Source: Brachypodium distachyon
Taxonomy: Eukaryota > Streptophyta > Magnoliopsida > Poales > Poaceae
Reading direction: 5' to 3'
DNA: 64,000 bases
NCBI RefSeq assembly: GCF_000005505.3
Contig: NC_016133.3
Span: 6,200,001 to 6,264,000, forward strand
A program made the position numbers and the translations under genes. Position 1 is the first letter of the stretch. Each line of letters starts with the position of its first letter. The notes below the pieces were generated by a model that made no database searches, was not told the origin of the DNA, and saw only the letters and a list, made by a program, of their open reading frames with translations. This document shows positions 34,950 through 46,700 of this stretch, in pieces.

Positions 34950-35422
34950 AGAATTTTTACTTCCTAATTTAGTTTTGTGTAAGCACACATCCGACGTGGA
35001 GCAAGAGTATATCATGAAAATATATATTATGAAAAATTTAATAGAACTAATTTAGATTTGTAAATGTTGATATTTTTTTTTTATAAATTGGTTAAAGTTT
35101 TAAAGTTTGACTTACCACAAAATTAAGATTTGTTTTTAAAAAAATTATGACTTTTTAATTTAGAAACGAAGGAGGCATTACTCATCCTTCCCACGTTTTG
35201 AGATAGCAATTGTCTACAGAGGTATGTACTCTGGCTTGGTCCAAGCCCGTGATGCCACAATGATGTCCGTTCCGTAGCGGAAACAAATTAACCGAAGACA
35301 AATCGGGCCCCGTTGGAATCAGCCCCCGGCCCACCCCCAGTCGAAATTTCTATTCCTATCCTGGACCGCACCCCCGAACCGAAAACCCCGGCCGCCAAGC
35401 GAAGCCCCTCCCCCGCGTGGCG
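34950..35422. other. Promoter region of the DUF6598 gene
   Basis: AT-rich sequence to about 35170, then GC-rich leader sequence up to the ATG at 35423. No clear TATA box was identified. Confidence 0.4.
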
Positions 35423-36524
35423 ATGGCGTCCGCGGAGAAGCGAGTCCGCCGTGGATCAGGGCCAACGCTGGGGCTTCCTCTTTCGCCTCACGCCGCCCAC
35501 TGCCCGAGCCCTTGCACGGAGGACCTAGGCGATCTCCACCATCGGCTGGAGAAAGTCCAACTCGACGACCCCCATGGCCCTGGGAAGCCGCCGCGCACGG
35601 CCACCGGTTCGTATATACTGTACCACCGTTCATCTTTACTCTACTTTATGCACGCACGCTCCATTGGGAAAGTCTTCATGTGGATCCTGTTTCATCAATT
35701 TGTTTTAATGTTGCAATTGCACACAGAGTCACCTCCCTCTGAGATTGCCTGGCGTGCTTTGGACCTCAAGTTCAAGGTCGATGTTGACGATGGCCAAGTG
35801 ATTCAGGAGGAGACAGATTATTGCGACGATGGCGATGATGACGACGACGACGACCACAGTGGCCAGGTGATATACGGGGACACGAAGACGAACTGCAGTA
35901 GGAAGATAATCTGCCCAGGTAGCTAATTAATTCTCTCCTCAGGTGAAACAAAAAAAAAAACCCACCAAAAGATCAGCTGGCAATCTATGCTACATGGCTT
36001 CTTCTTTAGGAAGAAAGGACTACACCAAGAGCGACGCAAAGGACATAGATCTTGAATATATGGACAGGTACTGCGAGCGGATGGGAGCCTACTCGGACGT
36101 GTGTGACGCGATTTTTGCCCGGGAAGACTATGGCTATCCTTTCCCTCCTTTTCCTCTAAAAGAGTTCCCTCCCGCAACATCGGGATGCTTCAAGGATGGA
36201 TGATGTTACCACAGTGTTTACAAGACCCATGATACTTCTACCAGTAAGTGTGCCACTCAGTCCTACTACGAGCAGTAATTTCTTCTCGTGCTTTCTGTTC
36301 AGCAACTCACTTTGGTTATCAATATATATTTGCAGCTCCATCAACTCTTGGATATCGCAACCCACAAAATATGCTACAGTTCTTCTCTCTCTGTTTGTCA
36401 AGCTCTGAGCCTTCATATCCCATCAGTGTATATGGAATACTTGCCGTTAGGGATGACTTGGACAAGCGACGGAATTATGTCTTTTAACTGTCCTAGACAT
36501 GCTGCTGTCGGGATTGGGAAGAAG

Positions 36525-37533
36525 GTCAATAAGGCTTGCTTTATTTAAAAATTGTTGGCTGCTGACCCATGAATGACATTCAACACTACGATCCTTACAA
36601 AAAAAACACTATGATATTTATGTCAGTAGTCTTCATTGATTTGTTTTGGATCTGTTTCTTCTTTGTTTGGGTCCATTAAACTATTTATGAGGTTTGCTGC
36701 ATTTACTTTCATGGTTTTTTTTTTCATTTTCAAAGGTTAAGCCATTTATGCTGTTGAAAGCATTCGATGATCACATCAATATGCATATAATTGTACTTTT
36801 ACCACGAACATGCAAAATGGTCTATCTTGTTGATATAATTTAATATTAGCACTCTGTCCTTTGATTTTCTCTAAGTCATATGTAAGGCATTAAGATGGTT
36901 ATAACTTCAACCAGCGAGATGGCAGGGGCCTACGGATAGATGATCGTCAGGTTCCCGGTGTTAAACTTTTAGGAATAAGAAAGATGGTAATAATATATCT
37001 GAAGATTTCCTCATTAACGTTGAAAGCTGCTGGGGTAAAGATGAATGAGGGGCAAAGGGACAAAATGGCAACAATGTCACATGCCTGCCTTCCATATCGA
37101 TACAAAGTGTGTAAATATGGCCCCTCGAAAAACCAGAAGGTCCGCAATGCCCTCACTGATCAGGCATGGATGAATGACATTTAGAGCTGCAAACTTGTGA
37201 GCCTAAGGGTACCCTTTGACCCTCCTTAATTAGTTCAATCAAATGAACTAAAATTTTAAAATAACACAATTTTTTGGAAAACTAATTCATTTGTTTGAAC
37301 TGAGAAGGGTCAAAGGGTACCCTGAGGGTCACCATGTTGCACCCCTAATGACATTAAGTTGCAAGCTTTCAACTCTTCGGATCGCATCACGGAGACAGCA
37401 GGAGTTTCACCTAGTATTCGATTTAGCATGAGGATGCATGCCTTCTCGAGTTAATTATGCTGATACATATCTTATGTTTTTTTTATGAAAGTGGTTCTAG
37501 CTTGTTCAGTTCTAACAAGATTTCAAATTGCAG
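36525..37533 (+). other. Last intron of the DUF6598 gene
   Basis: An intron of about 1 kb. It has a 165-bp Mutator-type MITE at 37182-37346. The rest is AT-rich with no recognisable feature. Confidence 0.5.
37182..37346. mobile_element. Mutator-type MITE (165 bp)
   Basis: Inverted ends of about 55 bp: left TAGAGCTGCAAACTTGTGAG, then GGGTACCCTTTGACCC; right, read inward, AGGGGTGCAACATGGTGACC, then GGGTACCCTTTGACCC. The flanks carry a perfect 9-bp duplication, AATGACATT (37173-37181 and 37347-37355). The 9-bp duplication points to the Mutator superfamily. Confidence 0.8.
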
Positions 37534-38550
37534 GATTCCTTTGCCTTACCTCTTTGTAGCCCTTGTCGAGGAATGCATACACTGGAGCGGGCATTCCTAG
37601 AAGTTGATCTCTGGGTAAAAAAGGAAGGAGATGGATCAGCTGACAAGCATATTCTTTCTACATATGCTGAGATTGAAGTACGTGCACAGGTCGATGACAT
37701 GTTTGTTGGACGGATCCCTGGTGATGATTGCAACTTAGACTTGGGATTCAAGATCCTTACAGAAAGTGTTGAGGCTATAATACAAGTCTATGCAAAGGTT
37801 GACCATCCTCATCATGTGAGGTTCACTGCTCTAACCACTGCCTATGATGATCATCAGATTGTGCTGTTTGATGACAAATTATTTGGGACTGAGAAACTAC
37901 TCCAGCATATTGTAGCGGTGAAGAACAATGCAAATTTGGATGTTCTTCTAAGGGTGGACGAATCACAGTTCCAGTGGACTTTTCAGGATGAACTTGTTGG
38001 AACCATTGCTTCTCCCGGTGACTCGATCTTTGAGTATGACCAATTTTTTGTGAGGGTGTTTTTTGCTCCAAAGAACTCCAAATGAAGCCCATGTCCAAAG
38101 TTCTGACAAGCGAAGTCTGCCGTGTGATGAAACATATTAGATGCTTAGTAGTCTATTATGCTTAGTAGCATTTGAGTTTATCTGCATGTGTGATGTAACA
38201 TAAGTCTGAGATCTGACTTGTAGTCTAGTATGTTAAACCGCTGTAAACTTGATCATGCTCTATGAGAGCGCGTCCATATTCTCTACTTGCTTGGTATTTC
38301 GTTTTTTTTTGTCCCCTAATATTTTCCTTATAATTTCGATACATCATCCGTGGTGGTTGGTCTATGGGATTTGTGATGCTGTCATTGAATTATCTTTGGT
38401 TACCAAATTATTGTGCCTAAAAGTTTTTGACTTCGATGTTGCTGCCTTCCCTGAACCTGATCGTACCTTGTGTGCATATGAGGCATCCGCCCGTCATACC
38501 TCTACTCGGTGGCGGCGGCTGCGACGGCGACGGCCAACGGCGGTGCTGGC

Positions 38551-40551
38551 ATGGCAAAGAGCCGCAAGTCGGCCGAGGCGGCGACTTCCACGGCCCCTCC
38601 TCCTCCACCCCCTTCTTCCGCCGCGAAACCTAAGGCGAAGACGCGGCTTGAAATCGAGGGGTACCCCGTGGAGGGCATCTCCATCGGCGGGCAAGAGACC
38701 TGCGTCATCTTCCCGACGCTGAGCCTCGCCTTCGACATCGGCCGGTGCCCGCAGCGCGCGGTGTCGCAGGACTTCCTCTTCATCTCCCACGCCCACCTCG
38801 ACCACATCGGGGGCCTCCCCATGTACGTGGCCACGCGGGGGCTCTACAGGCTGCGCCCGCCCACCATCTTCGTCCCCAAGTACCTCAGGGAACTCGTCGA
38901 GCGGCTGTTCGACGTGCACCGCGCCATGGACCAGTCCGAGCTCAAGCACACCCTCGTCCCGCTCGAGGTTGGTGAGGAGTATGAGCTCAGGAGGGATCTC
39001 AAGGTCAAGGCCTTCAAAACCTACCATGTCATACCCAGCCAGGTGAGGGTCTTGCTTTAGTTCTGGGAATCGTGCATGTTCCTGGTTGATTTGTGCGAAT
39101 TTGTGCGATGGTTAGATGAAATGTACTATCTCATATGTTTTTAGGGGTATGTGATATACTCAGTGAAGCAAAAGCTCAAGCAGGAGTTTCTTGGCCTCCC
39201 AGGGAGCGAAATCAAGAGGTTGAAGTTATCAGATGTGGAGGTCTGTCTATGATGTCAATAGTTAAATAGGAATCATTGAATCACATTCTAGTAAGAATTG
39301 TTCATGTGATAATTTGATACGGGTTGCAATTTTCCAATCTATGCTTTTGCAGATTACTAATACAGTGACGGTACCTGAGATTGCTTTTACGGGAGATACA
39401 ATGTCAGATTTCATTCTTGATCCTGATAATGCGGATGTGTTAAAGGCAAAAATTCTTGTGGTAGAGGTATTTCCTATTATAAATTTATTTACAGTACATT
39501 TGTTGTTATTGCTAGTTTGCTAGTACTATGCAGCCTGAGAAAAGTGTGAATGTTTCTTTGAAGCCTGTATCAATGTCTAACCAACTTTTTCAGTGTATTA
39601 AAAGTAGCAAGCGGTGCTTCTCTTCAAGTATCTATACATCATTAAATCTCACTGTTTGCTGACTACCATTATTTTGAACTATTTTGAAACAGAACTTTCC
39701 ATGCCTATCAAAAAATCTAAACTTATTCTGACACCAGTTAGCAGCAATTAGTTGAGTCATCATGATGGTTAAAAGCATTCGCTTCTTGTGCTGAAAGTTC
39801 TTTTGATATTTTTCCTCTCATGAGTTACGACTTATTCCTATATTTGGGTGTGTTTAATAAGTTCACTGAGCTGTATTTTATAAATTTCAGAGTACCTTTC
39901 TTGATGATTCTGTTTCAGTTGAGCATGCAAGAGAATATGGGCACACACACTTGTTTGAGGTTATTCCAAAGTTACTCTGATTATTTCATATCTGTCAAAG
40001 AAAAAACATCTCCTAGTCATAATAATCCTTACTCTTCATTTTTGTCTGACGTTACTTGCAGATTGCAAGTCAGTCTGATAAACTTCAAAACAGAGCCATT
40101 CTACTGATTCACTTTTCAGCTCGTTATACAACAGAGGTGGGCCAATATCTCTATATTTCTTCAGTTCTCTCTATTAAAATTCTAGGACTGGCTATTTGAA
40201 ATTTACCTATTAATTGAAGTCCATTTTACTCCCATTGTGGGGCATTTTATCCAAATAGCACTCATGTTTAGGATGCTTTGGCTCCAGGTTGTTGGTCCTA
40301 GATTTATGTTGAATCAACATATTCTCAAGTCATAATTGTCTTGTAATAAAGCACACGTTGACAATTATGTCACTCCATTTTCTTATCCTCTTTTTAAAAT
40401 ACCTCCTGTTTATTTTACATGATTTGTAAGTGAATCAGCTGCATCTTTTGACCCTGTCATTAAACTGCATTTTCAGGAAATTGATGCAGCAATAAGTAGA
40501 TTGCCACCGTCTTTTCGAAGCAGAGTTTATGCACTGAAGGAAGGCATCTAA
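38551..40551 (+). CDS. Ribonuclease Z, short form (tRNase Z-S, tRNA 3' processing)
   Basis: Six exons in phase: 38551-39042, 39145-39240, 39353-39466, 39891-39959, 40062-40136 and 40477-40551, giving 306 aa. Short tRNase Z enzymes cut the 3' trailer from precursor tRNAs as homodimeric metallo-beta-lactamase-fold zinc endonucleases. Visible motifs are the metal-binding HAHLDHIGG at residues 80-88, FDIGRCPQRA before it, VKAFKTYHVIPSQGYVIYS, the FTGDT aspartate loop, and the C-terminal HFSARY. The first 30 residues are Ala/Pro/Lys-rich and probably not part of the fold. I see no clear organelle-targeting peptide, so a cytosolic or nuclear form like Arabidopsis TRZ1 is likely. Length and blocks match TRZ1/TRZ2. 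Confidence 0.94.
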
Positions 40552-41181
40552 AAAACAATGAGATGGTGATCGGTGAACCTCTGTTTCTTCTTTTCCATCT
40601 GAACAACCAGAGTTGCTGTGTTTCCACTGAAAAGTTTACTTCTACGGCATTGTAGCAGTATTCTTGAAATCATGTCCATACAACTAAGTTGGTACCAACT
40701 TTTCCGTAAAAAAAAAATTTGCCTGAATGTTTATGAGATGGTTTATTTGCAACTTAGGTATATCTATTTTGCGCACACAAGATTAGAACATTGAAATGCT
40801 GAAAGAAGATGAAAACAAGCGACTTGTCTGTCTGAACATGGATTTGGTCAAAATTCACAAACAACAGTGGTTTACAAATACATTCATGGTGTATATCCTG
40901 TATATATTTATATAGGTACACGGTTCCTATTTTCTGTGAATTAAGGAAAAAATTGATTGATTGATTACACAACAACGTATAGATTAATCCGACTACCCTC
41001 CTCCGCTCAGCGATGCATGTCCATGTTTCTCTTCTACTACCACGTATCAAAAGTTGAGTTGGGGTTAGTTCTTCTTCCCACATGGAACATCTCTTGCCAT
41101 CGATGTGCGGCGGGGCCTGTGACGGTGGACGTAATACACCTGGTGGGCCGGGGCCGGCGGGCGGCGGCGGCGGCGATATGA
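40552..41181. other. Convergent 3' flanks of tRNase Z and pectate lyase genes
   Basis: The two genes are transcribed towards each other and their stop codons are 630 bp apart. No additional gene was recognised. An ATATATTTATATAGG stretch occurs near 40900. Confidence 0.5.
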
Positions 41182-42664
41182 TCAGCAAGGGCAGCCCGGC
41201 TTGCAGGCCAGCGTGCCGGCGTAGCGCACGAGCCTCGTGACGTAGGTGCCCGGCTTGGGCTTGATGAGCTTCGTGGAGTCGAACTTGTAGGTGACAGCGC
41301 CTCCCGTGGGGTCGAAGACGGCTTCGTTCATCAACAGGTCGTCCTCCGAGTGCCACACCCAGTTCTTCCACTCCGACTCCGGCGCGTAGTCTCTCTTCGT
41401 GATCTGCTCCAGACATCAAAAAATTAACCATACAACTAACTAAAACGAACTTTTAAATATATATTTAACAGATGTAATTAACGTACTTTTTTGGCGGCCT
41501 TGTTGGGGGGCGCGATGTAGCGATTCCCCTGGCTGATGATGGTGGGGTTGCTGCTGCCTCCAATGGCGTACATGAGCCAGTGGGTGTAGTCATTGTTCAC
41601 GACATGGAAGAAGCCCCACCGGCAACGCGGCATCCGCTGCACGAGCCCTCTCCCGAAATGCGTAAACGCGACGGTGACCTGCATGATCTTGTCGTCCGGG
41701 TAGCTATCGCTGGCGCCGAAGAGCATGACATCGTTGTGGCTCGTCAGATGGCAGTTGGAGATGGTGATGGCGGTGGAGCTCTGCACGATGTCGACGAGCC
41801 CGTCCTCGCACATGGAGGTGGAGATGTGGTCGATCCAGACGTTGGTGGCCGTGAAGAGCGAGATGCCGTCGCCGTCGGCGCGGGTCCGGTACCCGATGTG
41901 GTCCGGCGAGTCGCGGACCATGCCGCCGTCGGTGTGCTTGATGTCGTGGACGTGGAGGTTGTGTATGATGACGTTGGACCGGTTCTGGACCGTGAGCCCT
42001 GCGCCTTTGGCGATGTGCACCTGGGCGCCGCGGCCGTCGATGGTGGTGTCGCTGTTGATGATGAGCTCCTGGGTGAGCGTGATGACCATGTTCTTGGCGA
42101 AGATGATCCAGATGGGCTGCGGCTGGATGACGCCGAAGCGGATGGTGCCGGGCCGTGGGTTCTGCACGTCGGCGTCCGTCGGGTCCGTCACGATGTAGAT
42201 CTGGCCGCCCAGGCCGCCCGTGGTGTTCTGGCCGAACCCCTTGGCGCAACGGGCCAGGCGCATCCTGTCCGTCGCCCAGTCCTTGCGGCACCGCCAGCAA
42301 CGGTCGATCGGGTTCGTCGCCTCGCACGGCCCGTTGCTCTGCTTCTTCTTCCCCTTGAGCGCCCGCCTCGGGCTCGTCGACCTGCATTTGCATTTGTGCC
42401 AACTTATATTATCACCAAATTTGCGTGGGGGAAGGAAAGTAAAATTAGGTGGAGGGCACTGGGTGCGTGCGTGCGTGCGTGCCTGTGGACGGCGCGGTTG
42501 AAGCTGTTGGCGACGGCGATGGGGTCGGGGTGGTAGGCGGCGAGGGCCCTGGCCTTGGCGTCGTAGTTATCGGCGGCGGCGGCGCTGGCCGCGGCGGCCA
42601 GGAAGGCCACGGCGACGAAGAGGAGCGACGCCGGACGGCGGCGCCATTGGAGGCTCCGATCCAT
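41182..42664 (-). CDS. Pectate lyase, polysaccharide lyase family 1
   Basis: Three exons, 42664-42483, 42381-41487 and 41403-41182, give 432 aa. The protein starts with a signal peptide (about residues 1-30; hydrophobic core [17 protein letters not shown]), so it should enter the secretory pathway and act in the cell wall, cleaving de-esterified pectin by Ca-dependent beta-elimination. Family motifs in order: [53 protein letters not shown] (about 243), and the catalytic RMPRCRWG block (about 310-315), then [14 protein letters not shown] and a C-terminal CKPGCPC. The first intron only keeps phase if it uses a GC donor. A TATA box lies 66 bp upstream of the ATG. Confidence 0.93.
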
Positions 42665-42729
42665 GGAGGGGTACGGTGGTGTAGAGAGAGGAGGAGCCCT
42701 ATCGCCGGGGTGGGAGGGAGGGCAGGGAC

Positions 42730-42735
42730 TATATA
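42730..42735 (-). promoter_or_regulatory. TATA box of the pectate lyase gene
   Basis: TATATA on the minus strand, 66 bp before the ATG at 42664, implies a very short 5' leader of about 35 bases. Confidence 0.6.
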
Positions 42736-42739
42736 CGTG

Positions 42740-43740
42740 TGAGGGCGGAGGTATTATTAGAGGGAATGGCCGGACGATGAGGCCAGCCACACTACCCTGG
42801 TCTCTCCTCGGGAAGAAATGCTGCATGCATGCAGATGTTTTCACCTTTTTGGTTGGTTGAATTCAGATGCTGCGAAGAAATTGTTTTCTGCCATTTGACT
42901 TACTATTCTTGGTCCTGCATGGGGGGAGACGAAAGAGGGTTGAGAGATATGTAGGGTCGTGTCAAAGGACTGTAGGGGAGTTTGGTCAAACAAATTCTTT
43001 AGTTTGCTTCCCTGTTGAATTCTTGGGTATGTAAAGGTACTCCCTCCCTTCCGCGGGGATAAGAATTTAGAAATGGAGGGAGTAGTAACTATTTGGCCCA
43101 ACGCTTGAGACGAGAGCGATCTAGTGCAACGGTAGAGCAAACAATGCAGTAGCTGAGCTCGCAATCGAGTAGATTAAGTTGGAAATGTGTGCCTGATGCT
43201 CCGGCGTATTTTCTCTCCTCAATCATCGTGCATGTTCTCTAGTCAGCGACAATCTTTGAAGGAATGCAAACAAAAATTATCCAGATTTACAGGTGGAGCA
43301 AGAAATTTCCGTGTCGTATATTGAATCTAAAATGATCATTCAGTTCCTGATACATTCTATGGGGGTGCTCGTGAAATAGCAAACCCCTGGATAACTTCAC
43401 AGGAGGGAAAAGCTTTCAGATTGCTGACAGCTTACATCTTACAGATAGAGTACACCAAGCGGAAAGGGTACCAACTTCGCATCAATTCTTCCTGTGGGCG
43501 TGGCCCGAGACGGAGTGCAAACAGCACAGGGAACTAAATTGCCTCCTGAATCAAGACTTGCAAGGACCGGTAGCAGGCAGCAGTACAGAAGAGGCCGAAC
43601 AAGCATCCATGTCCAGCAAATCTCCAAACAGCGAAATTGCAAAGGAGTAAAACAAGACTCCGAGCTGCATGCGCTTGTCCCCGAGGCATATCCAGCCGCC
43701 AGAAAACTGGAGGGTGCCATTATAGGCTTCCCTGTGACCA
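42740..43740. other. Intergenic between pectate lyase and YLPM1-like genes
   Basis: The pectate lyase promoter is followed by the 3' flank of the YLPM1-like gene. A 43-bp Stowaway-type remnant (CTCCCTCCCTTCCGCGGGG ... AAATGGAGGGAG) lies at 43040-43082. Frames at 43439-43985 in other phases are not supported. Confidence 0.5.
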
Positions 43741-46700
43741 TTACTCATCATTCCCATTCTCAAAAACTCCAACACGCTGCTTTCTCTTGTCAAAAACTGC
43801 CCTGAAGGATTGACCTTCATCACGAAGCTGCTCACAGAATCGTCTTTTTGTTTCGTTGTTGACTTTATCCTTCGTCTCTGTAGAACTATCTTCATCCAAG
43901 GGGTTGGAGACCTGCAAACGATCATTTTCACTACAACAAACTGGCAAAGATCGAAGACTTGGGGGGCCAAAAGTAAAATTTTCAATGGGTTGGGTTTGAA
44001 TCGTATAGAACTGAATTAAAATTAGAAGGTGTGGCATGCAAACGAGCGATTTGTAAAAATACTAGAAGCTCCGATCCATACTACTTGTCGCTGATTTAGT
44101 ACAGCGACAAGTAATATGGATCGGAGGGAGTAGCAGAAAGTAATGGTGGTAAATAGCGGCAGTCATGTAACTGCCATAACATTAGCAATGAGTTGGTACT
44201 AACCAAATTGTACCCTGATCCAGGGCCAATGATTAAAGATGAAGTGCGTCTTCTTTTGGCTGCACCAATAGAGAATCCACCCTTTTCAAGCTACAGAAGA
44301 AAAGAAAGATTGAACACATAACAAAAGATGAAGATGGTAATCCATTTTAGTCCAACAATATTAATACATATTAGGGAAAGGACATGCAGGTGTTTAGTTA
44401 GAGCACAAGCCAACCCCACCAAAAATTTGGCAGGCCAACATTTTGGCTGAGATTTTAGTTGTCTGTGTTTTGGCCAATGTTGGCAGGAAATATGAACTAC
44501 AGTTAGCTAAGGGGAATGGGCATGCCAAAAACATTGGCAAGCATTCAGAAGAGCCAAAATTTTGGTCATGGACAAAAAATTCGCAGGGTTGAGTCTTGTC
44601 ATCAACCAAACATGCCCTGAGTACATAACGGTAAGTACAGGTGACATCACTTATTTTGTAGTATTCAAATATGAAATATCTTCAAAGATTTGATATTGCA
44701 ACGGGTGCAGCGTTATGACTCTTGAGAGCAATGCCCCTGGGGTGAACAGTAAAATCGGAAAAAAATACTTGAAAGTGTCGGAAAATTCCGAAAAAAGTTT
44801 ACACATATTCAATCTTATGTTGTTTGTATGCCTGTAATTTTTATTATTTGTTTTAACATTTTTGCGCCCTGCACAAATAAGACAAATCCAATGCTCTAAA
44901 GCAATTTTAAAGCAGTAACTAAATCAAAACGATTCAAGTGCATGTTTTAGTAGCCCGAATTTAGGAGTAGATCTTAATAATGAGGTTAATTTTTTTTGCA
45001 CCCCAGAGAAATAAGTGTTAGCCAAGGTTGAGCACGAGGAAAGCAATATACTGAAGTTTCACTAAAGCAAGGCATACCCGATCACCCCACGTAAGTGTCT
45101 TTCGACGCGTGCCATATGTCTGTGCCAGTCCAGAAAGAGCATGTGTATTTCCCTCTGTGTGCTTGGACTTCTCAGTATCGTCATCAAAATCTTTTGACCA
45201 TTTACTCTGTCCCAGCTCTTTAATGTCATCTAGGTCTTCTTCATCTGATGAGTCCCACTTCTCCCCTGGTTTTGAGGGAAATCAAACAAAAATCTACCGT
45301 TAAGATTTATCAAGAATATAGTGCATGCTAATGATACACACGAGCTCAAATAACTCTTGTCCAAGATAAAACCTACAACTTAACAAAGACAGAATGCACA
45401 CTGTACACAAGAAACAAGTATGGTGCTCCTCTATTGAAGAACACACCTCATCCTTCAATTCTACAATAGCAATGCAATTGATGACGGTGCTACAAGTTCA
45501 TAGCCATTGTACCATACTTTCGGTTATTCCATCGGTTTTTTTCAATCCCACTAAGCTTATTTTACAGCAGATTCAACTGATTGCTGTACATTCCAAAAGA
45601 CAATATGTGGCTCCACCAAGTGTGTGTTTATATCCACTGCCAACTTTTCTTCGCTGGGCAAAAGATTAACCTAGTTCATGAGGGCAATAAGCCAATAACT
45701 AACAGTGCAGCTGTTTGGTTCTTTGTAATTTTATTATTAAATTTCTTTGAATCTATTTAGTGCACCATAAGTTTACAGGCCTGCATACTAGGCTAGACAT
45801 GCAATAGCGTGGATGGGCGATCGAAACAATTAGGTCATATTAGCTAGATTATATGATCGAGTTGACTGATGACAAAAATCACAAGTATAAGGACAAGGTG
45901 ATGGCACTGGGTTGATCCCTACGATGCCAGCTCTGGCTCAACAAGATATATCCATGGAAGGGACCAGTCAAACTGCAGAGCTTTCTACACTTGGAAGTAT
46001 AAACTATAAAATACTTTGCAGAGCTTGCTCATAATTTTGATAGGCTTAGATGACAAGATAAATGTGACCAAGGATATGTCATCAGTATGTACCTTGATCT
46101 GCAACACCTGTCGACTCAGGTATAGCCTTGTTTGAGTTTTCAGTCTCAGTGCTAACTGCTGTGTCATTGGCATCATCAGTATCATCCATGTCCATATCCA
46201 CCTATTTGACATACAGAAATCATAAGAAAGCTGATCTCCCATAAATGACTGATTAAGTAGTGTTACCTCTTGTATAGAATGCTCACGAAGATTGTCATCA
46301 TGGAATAATGACTGAAGATAAAGAGTGCAAATGATTAGAAATATGATTAACTATGTATATAATATAGAGGTCTTAATAGCAAAACATATTGATACTCTCG
46401 CAAACATACATGGGTGTCTAATCGGAGATATAGTGGTGGAGCCTCCTCCCAGTCAGCTGCCATCTTTCTGATATCATCTATTGTAAACCCATGCACATTC
46501 CTAGCCGCACAGCCCTATAATTCACAAAAATATTAAAGACTTGCTACGCTGTATCTCTGCAACTAATGACGAGGAAGTACTATGTCCTTAATAAAGCAAG
46601 TAATTAAAAAATGGAGATGCATAACAGCTGAATATATTATCTGAGACTAAGAGTAAGTTCCCTGTAACCGCACATACTATCACAAAACCACGTCAGAAAT

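Larger units (their letters stand above)
35423..38085 (+). pseudogene. DUF6598-family gene with two frameshifts, probable pseudogene
   Basis: Exons: 35423-35606, 35727-35918, 36010-36274, 36336-36524 and 37534-38085, all with GT-AG borders. Translation gives an acidic N-terminal region, then CERMGAYSDVCDAIFARE and GCFKDG. Then come the DUF6598 blocks: FTRPMILLPVSVPLSPTTS, PSTLGYRNPQNMLQFFSLCL, YGILAVRDDLDKRRNYVF, DSFALPLCSPCRGMHTLERA, VIQVYAKVDHPHHVRF-like sequence and FFVRVFFAPKNSK. Reading frame is lost twice inside exons: near 36196-36203 (stop just after GCFKDG) and near 36482-36486, where an extra T in a TTTT run turns VFN into VF-stop. Splice sites and the last 183 codons are intact, so decay is recent, or the sequence has errors. 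The family is grass-enriched and of unclear function. Confidence 0.75.

Noticed and set aside
41580..42536. 318-codon plus-strand frame
   Set aside because: Antisense shadow of the GC-rich pectate lyase exon 2; Val/Asp/Gly-rich composition with no motif.
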